Shown piece after piece: positions 15,787-19,075 of a stretch of DNA of 19,075 bases. Numbering within the stretch: the stretch's first letter is position 1; each line of letters begins with the position of its first letter. A program made the translations under genes and the position numbers. The DNA comes from an uncultured Erysipelotrichaceae bacterium (lineage in GTDB: Bacteria > Bacillota_I > Bacilli_A > Erysipelotrichales > Erysipelotrichaceae): positions 1 through 19,075 of the forward strand of contig CADBPK010000117.1 in NCBI GenBank assembly GCA_902796465.1, written 5' to 3'. The notes under the pieces are model-generated. The model saw nothing but the letters and a program-made list of their open reading frames with translations. It had not been told where the DNA came from and ran no database searches.

Positions 15787-16281
15787 ATGGAAAAACTAAA
15801 TCCGGCTGCTTTGGCGAAGATCGACGCAATTGTTGAAGCACATAAGGATCAGCCCGGTCCGACCATCGTTATGCTGCATGACGTGCAGAACGAACTCGGC
15901 TATGTTCCTTTTGAAGCAATGGAAAAGATTGCGGATGCATGCGGCAGCAGTGTCGCTGAAGTGTATGGTGTCGTCATGTTCTATGCCCAGTTCACAACAG
16001 AGCCGAAAGGCAAACATGTCATCAATGTATGTCTCGGTACGGCCTGCTATGTAAAAGGCGCGCAGAAACTGATCGACCAGGCTGTTGAAGTTACAGGTGC
16101 TCCGATCAACGGAACAAGCAAAGACGGTCTGTTCTCACTTGACGCAACACGTTGTCTCGGTGCCTGCGGTCTCGCTCCGGTAGCTGTCGTTGACGGCAGG
16201 ACGATCGGTGCGGCTACAACAGGAAACAAACTGCTGAACGAGCTCAAAAAGATCATCGCAGAAGAAAAGGCGGGCGCCTGA
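15787..16281 (+). CDS. nuoE: NuoE/HydC-like [2Fe-2S] subunit of an NADH dehydrogenase or bifurcating hydrogenase
   Basis: This 164-residue thioredoxin-like ferredoxin is of the complex I 24-kDa type. The [2Fe-2S] ligands are the cysteines of CLGTAC (Cys82, Cys87) and CLGAC (Cys123, Cys127). The N-terminal helical segment carries the typical MLHDVQNELGYVP and VYGVVMFYAQF motifs. In complexes such as HydABC or HndABCD this subunit passes electrons to or from the flavin-bearing NuoF-like subunit. I chose ATG 15787 because of the GAGGAGG site at 15773-15779 and because homology begins there. The frame is open back to ATG 15649, but that part falls in the structured leader and looks non-coding. 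The next gene overlaps it by one base (TGATG). No NuoF or catalytic hydrogenase lies inside the window. Confidence 0.95.
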   Translation: MEKLNPAALAKIDAIVEAHKDQPGPTIVMLHDVQNELGYVPFEAMEKIADACGSSVAEVYGVVMFYAQFTTEPKGKHVINVCLGTACYVKGAQKLIDQAVEVTGAPINGTSKDGLFSLDATRCLGACGLAPVAVVDGRTIGAATTGNKLLNELKKIIAEEKAGA

Positions 16282-16655
16282 TGAAAGCCTGTGAGATTGC
16301 CGAATCACTTCATGCGGTTCCGATCACGCTTTGGGATGAAGACAGCAGGAACACAGAGTATTCCGCAGCTTTCGCGACAGATCTGATGAGCGACGCCCTG
16401 GCACTGATCCAGGAAAGACCGGAATCGGTCGCCCTGATCACAGGACTCGTCAACTCCCAGACGCTGCGCACGGCGGAGATGCTCGATATGCGGTTTGTCG
16501 TCTTCGTGAGAGGGAAGTATCCGAGTGATGAAACAATCGAGATGGCTGAAGAAATGGGAATTACGGTAATTGCAACAGATCTGACGATGTATGATGCGTG
16601 CGGACTTCTGTATCAGAAAGGACTTGGTGGTATTTATGGCAGTCATACTGCATAA
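16281..16655 (+). CDS. DRTGG-domain protein (first copy)
   Basis: This 124-residue soluble protein has a C-terminal part resembling the DRTGG domain: VALITGLVNSQTLRTAEML (about 50-68), FVVFVRGKYPSDETIEMAEEMG, then ITVIATDLTMYDACGLLYQ. DRTGG domains occur in HPr kinase-related and CBS-associated proteins and are thought to bind ligands or mediate protein contacts. No kinase P-loop is seen, so a 'serine kinase' label would be misleading. The start codon overlaps the stop of the [2Fe-2S] gene and the end overlaps the start of the ATPase gene by 20 bases, showing translational coupling. Similar small proteins commonly sit in hydrogenase-like operons of anaerobes (recalled, not checked). The function is unknown; a role as a sensor partner in this cluster is inferred. 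Confidence 0.75.
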   Translation: MKACEIAESLHAVPITLWDEDSRNTEYSAAFATDLMSDALALIQERPESVALITGLVNSQTLRTAEMLDMRFVVFVRGKYPSDETIEMAEEMGITVIATDLTMYDACGLLYQKGLGGIYGSHTA

Positions 16656-17064
16656 AGATTACAAAGTGGAACGTGATGACTACGCGGCTGCGGGAAAAGT
16701 CAGTTCCGATATCAAACAGACACTTAACAGCATAGGCTATGACCCGAAAGTCATGCGCCGTATTGCGGTCGCCAGTTATGAATCGGAAATCAATATGCTG
16801 ATTCACGCATACGGCGGGGATATCACGATGGATATTATGGATGATGGTCAGGTGAAGCTTGTCTTCAAGGATCCGGGACCCGGTATACCCGATCTGGAAA
16901 AGGCGCTGACACCCGGTTTCTCCACCGCCAGTGAAAAAGCAAGGGCGATGGGATTCGGCGCCGGCATGGGACTTCCGAATATCCAGCGTGTAACAGACGA
17001 TTTTGATATTCAGAGTTCACAGGACGGAACGACGCTGACTCTGTCGTTCAGGCCGGCAAAATGA
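16636..17064 (+). CDS. RsbW-like HATPase (anti-sigma-factor-type ATP-binding protein)
   Basis: This 142-residue protein is a stand-alone GHKL ATPase domain. It shows the N-box (Glu49 and Asn53 in ESEINMLIHAYGG), the G1 box DPGPGIPD (79-86) and the G2 box GFGAGMGLPN (107-116). There is no dimerisation/histidine-phosphotransfer domain, so it is not an ordinary histidine kinase. It resembles RsbW/SpoIIAB Ser/Thr kinases that phosphorylate partner-switch proteins. No STAS partner, sigma factor or PP2C phosphatase is encoded in the window. I prefer ATG 16636 because MAVILHKDYKVE is the likely natural N-terminus; ATG 16591 would add 15 residues overlapping the DRTGG gene. Its stop overlaps the next start (ATGA). 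Confidence 0.85.
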   Translation: MAVILHKDYKVERDDYAAAGKVSSDIKQTLNSIGYDPKVMRRIAVASYESEINMLIHAYGGDITMDIMDDGQVKLVFKDPGPGIPDLEKALTPGFSTASEKARAMGFGAGMGLPNIQRVTDDFDIQSSQDGTTLTLSFRPAK

Positions 17065-18266
17065 CACGCAGGAGTGTTGTAAGCTACACATTGGAAAGCT
17101 GCATCCGGTGCATGAAATGCATCAAGGCATGTCCGACCAGCGCATTATCCATGGAAAACGACCGGGTGATCGTTGATTCACGGAGATGTATCAACTGCGG
17201 AAGGTGTATTCGTTCATGTCACAACCGTGGCATCCTTGCGCAAGGGAGTACTTTAGAAGACATTAAGAGTTACGAATACACTGTCTGCATGGTACCCGGG
17301 GCACTGATCAATCACTGCGGCAGCCGGGAGGAAGTGGAAGAACTCTTCTATGCGATCCGCATGCTGGGATTCGATGAAGTCGTTGATATCACCGACTGCA
17401 CCGCCCGGCAGATGGAAGAAGCGCAGCTGATGGCGGACAGCGCGGATGATGTGACATTCATCTCATCATTCTGCCCGGTCATCAACCGCCTGATCGCAAA
17501 CCGGTACAAGGTACTGCAGGAATCGATACTTCCGGTCAACTATGATTCGGAGATCGCGGCGAAGCAGATCCGGCAGAGGCTGAAGGACAAGAAAGTCGGC
17601 ATCTTCAATCTCTGTGAATGTGAAGCCAAGCTGGAACTTGCTAAATTCCCGTATGGGAATAACGAATACGAATGTGATCATGCATTGTCTCTTACAGACA
17701 TGTTCCCGCGGATCAGAAAGAATATGCAGAAGGGCAGGATCCCGGTCAGCCTCTGCGTCAAAGGACTGCAGAGCTGCAACCCGGTCAGGATCGTCCAGAA
17801 AGATCAGTATCTGATCGCTGACGGTTTTGACAAGGTCTGTGCCGTTCTGGATATGGCTGAGTTCGGACTGCTGAATCAGTTCCGGCTCCTGATCCTGTAT
17901 CCGTGCTTCAACGGATGCATCGGCGGACATATGCTGTGGGGAAACAGTTTTCTGATGACAAACAATATCGACGCGCTGTCCCACGGGAAAACCAAGGGCA
18001 GCAGCGATGTCCCGTTTGAATATGTCTATACGGAAGATTTCCTGAAGACAGATGAGGATACCCGTTCATTTATGGAGCGTACGATGTTCTTCAAGAATGT
18101 GAACGAAGAACTGGAACGGCTCCCGGGCTTTGACTGCTCCGCATGCGGAATGCAGACATGCCGCGTCATGGCGGAAGAGATTGTCAAAGGAAACAGAAAA
18201 GAAGAAGATTGCAGGGTACTTAAGACCCTGAAGGAGAAAGCAGATGACGATCAGAGATCTGATTGA
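17061..18266 (+). CDS. Degenerate [FeFe]-hydrogenase-like iron-sulfur protein, putative redox sensor
   Basis: The 401-residue protein opens with two ferredoxin-type 4Fe-4S motifs (Cys14/17/20/24 and Cys43/46/49/53). The middle resembles the hydrogenase H-cluster domain: SSFCP (Cys138) in place of TSCCP, NLCEC (Cys185) in place of the MPC motif, and YPCFNGCIGG (Cys282, Cys286) in place of CPGGCxxGG. The four positions that hold the H-cluster cubane are thus kept, but the proton-transfer cysteine before Cys138 is Phe137. Near the C-terminus FDCSACGMQTC plus Cys384 (Cys359/362/367/384) forms a further Fe-S domain of the PF04060 type. It lacks the PAS or phosphatase tails known in sensory HydS hydrogenases. 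I infer a non-catalytic redox or H2-related sensor. It starts at ATG 17061, overlapping the ATPase stop, and overlaps the next gene by 23 bases. Confidence 0.85.
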   Translation: MTRRSVVSYTLESCIRCMKCIKACPTSALSMENDRVIVDSRRCINCGRCIRSCHNRGILAQGSTLEDIKSYEYTVCMVPGALINHCGSREEVEELFYAIRMLGFDEVVDITDCTARQMEEAQLMADSADDVTFISSFCPVINRLIANRYKVLQESILPVNYDSEIAAKQIRQRLKDKKVGIFNLCECEAKLELAKFPYGNNEYECDHALSLTDMFPRIRKNMQKGRIPVSLCVKGLQSCNPVRIVQKDQYLIADGFDKVCAVLDMAEFGLLNQFRLLILYPCFNGCIGGHMLWGNSFLMTNNIDALSHGKTKGSSDVPFEYVYTEDFLKTDEDTRSFMERTMFFKNVNEELERLPGFDCSACGMQTCRVMAEEIVKGNRKEEDCRVLKTLKEKADDDQRSD

Positions 18267-18576
18267 AAAAACAGGATGGAAGCTTGACACGACCACACTG
18301 GACACCTCTGCAGAGATCAGCGGAGCCTACTGCGGCGATCTTCTGAGCTGGGTGATGGGCAACGGTGAGCCGGATCAGGCATGGATCACCGTTCAGGTTC
18401 ATTCCAATGTCATCGCAGTCGCGCTGCTGAGGGAATTCTCATGCGTGATCATAGCGGACGGCGCGAATGTTTCCGATGAACTGATCCGGAAATGTACGGA
18501 TGAACAGCTTGTCATGCTGGAAAGCGGCATCCCGGCTTACGAGACTGCCAAAGTTCTGGCCGGCTTAGGTATCTGA
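18244..18576 (+). CDS. DRTGG-like protein (second copy)
   Basis: This 110-residue soluble protein carries a DRTGG-like core from about residue 46: AWITVQVHSNVIAVALLREF, VIIADGANVSDELIRKCTDEQ, then VMLESGIPAYETAKVLAGLG. The pattern (beta-strand, ligand-loop, helix, then a closing 'serves as a threshold' helix ending in G-x-G) parallels the DRTGG protein encoded at 16281, although the sequences differ. Its start lies 23 bases inside the preceding hydrogenase-like gene, behind AAGGAG at 18231-18236, so translation is coupled. The start of the PHP gene follows two bases after its first stop position. No catalytic motif is seen. The call rests on pattern only, and the biochemical role is unknown. 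Confidence 0.65.
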   Translation: MTIRDLIEKTGWKLDTTTLDTSAEISGAYCGDLLSWVMGNGEPDQAWITVQVHSNVIAVALLREFSCVIIADGANVSDELIRKCTDEQLVMLESGIPAYETAKVLAGLGI

Positions 18577-18577
18577 T

Positions 18578-19075
18578 ATGTTCTATGATCTGCACATGCA
18601 CAGCTGTCTGTCACCCTGTGCGGAAGATGAAATGACGCCGAATAACATTGTCAATATGGCGATGATCAAGGGTCTGGAACTCATTGCTGTGACAGATCAT
18701 AACTCAACGAAACAACTGCCGGCTGTGGCACAGGTCGCAGAAACGCTCGGCCTGAAAATGCTGTATGGCGCGGAACTGCAGACGATCGAGGAAGTTCATG
18801 TACTGGGACTATTCAACACACTGGAAAAAAGTCAGGAATTCCAGACATGGATCGACGAGAGAATGCCGGATGTGGCAAATGACGAAAACTTTTTCGGACA
18901 TCAGTGGATCATGAACGCGATGGACGAAAAGATCGGTGACGAGAAACGGCTTCTGCTTGTTTCCCTCAATGCCACACTGGAAGAATGCACGGATGCCATC
19001 CACAGCTACGGCGGCAGGGTTATCCTGGCACATGTTCTGGACAGACAGAACAGCGTTACGAATCAGCTGGGATTC
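18578..19075 (+). CDS. PHP-domain metal-dependent phosphoesterase (3' end outside window)
   Basis: ATG 18578 follows the second DRTGG-like stop by one base and the frame stays open to the right edge (166 codons). The start reads MFYDLHMHSCLSPC, with the metal-binding HxH of PHP phosphoesterases (His6, His8). AVTDHNS (Asp40, His41), YGAELQT (Glu66) and EEVHVLGLF (His74) follow, and ILAHVLDRQN near the edge gives a further histidine. This set is that of stand-alone PHP enzymes, which hydrolyse phosphate esters such as nucleotides or histidinol phosphate. It is not the polymerase-linked form in PolC. The substrate is unknown. Its position in the hydrogenase-like cluster suggests a role in that system. 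The remainder of the protein and any downstream subunits are outside the window. Confidence 0.9.
   Translation, partial: MFYDLHMHSCLSPCAEDEMTPNNIVNMAMIKGLELIAVTDHNSTKQLPAVAQVAETLGLKMLYGAELQTIEEVHVLGLFNTLEKSQEFQTWIDERMPDVANDENFFGHQWIMNAMDEKIGDEKRLLLVSLNATLEECTDAIHSYGGRVILAHVLDRQNSVTNQLGF

Noticed and set aside
16281..16655. Possible HPr serine kinase annotation for the first DRTGG protein
   Set aside because: No Walker A motif or kinase domain is present; only the DRTGG-like part is seen.

Overview
The window is a contiguous stretch of bacterial chromosome with every recognisable gene on the plus strand. PolC-type replicative polymerase, a tRNA-Thr T-box leader, AGGAGG-type ribosome binding sites and GH1 phospho-glycosidase/MupG-family sugar genes all point to a low- to mid-GC Bacillota (Firmicutes). 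An anaerobic fermentative lineage such as Erysipelotrichia or a clostridial relative is likely, because hydrogenase-associated genes are present. No mobile element, CRISPR array, rRNA or tRNA gene was seen. No gene-free gap exceeds 300 bases.

Layout. (1) 1-1632: the 3' end of a 6-phospho-beta-glucosidase (GH1) followed by a MupG/DUF871-family protein, closed by a strong terminator. (2) 1727-7271: a probable four-gene operon recG - rnc - galactokinase-like GHMP kinase - HerA/YjgR-like ATPase, ended by a hairpin. (3) 7289-7936: a membrane-anchored DUF1287 protein. (4) 7989-12323: polC. (5) 12330-14658: a promoter and T-box leader controlling thrS (encoding a threonyl-tRNA synthetase with no TGS domain) and a small TM1266-type 'iron-only hydrogenase system regulator', then a terminator. 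(6) 14672-15583: a monocistronic DUF4428 zinc-ribbon protein with its own promoter and terminator. (7) 15604 to the right edge: a promoter, a roughly 146-nt structured leader and a tightly overlapping operon. The operon encodes a NuoE/HydC-like [2Fe-2S] subunit, a DRTGG protein, an RsbW-like ATPase, a degenerate [FeFe]-hydrogenase-like iron-sulfur protein, a second DRTGG-like protein and a PHP-domain protein cut by the window edge.

How they fit. Regions 2-5 are mostly DNA repair, RNA processing, replication and translation genes. Region 7 is the most unusual part. It looks like the accessory or sensory half of an electron-bifurcating hydrogenase locus, in which a non-catalytic hydrogenase-fold protein sits among an anti-sigma-type ATPase, two DRTGG domains and a PHP phosphoesterase. 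The catalytic NuoF- and HydA-like subunits would be expected just beyond the right edge (inference). recG and polC share an unusual arrangement: an extended -10 promoter lies so close to the start codon that their transcripts should be leaderless or nearly so.
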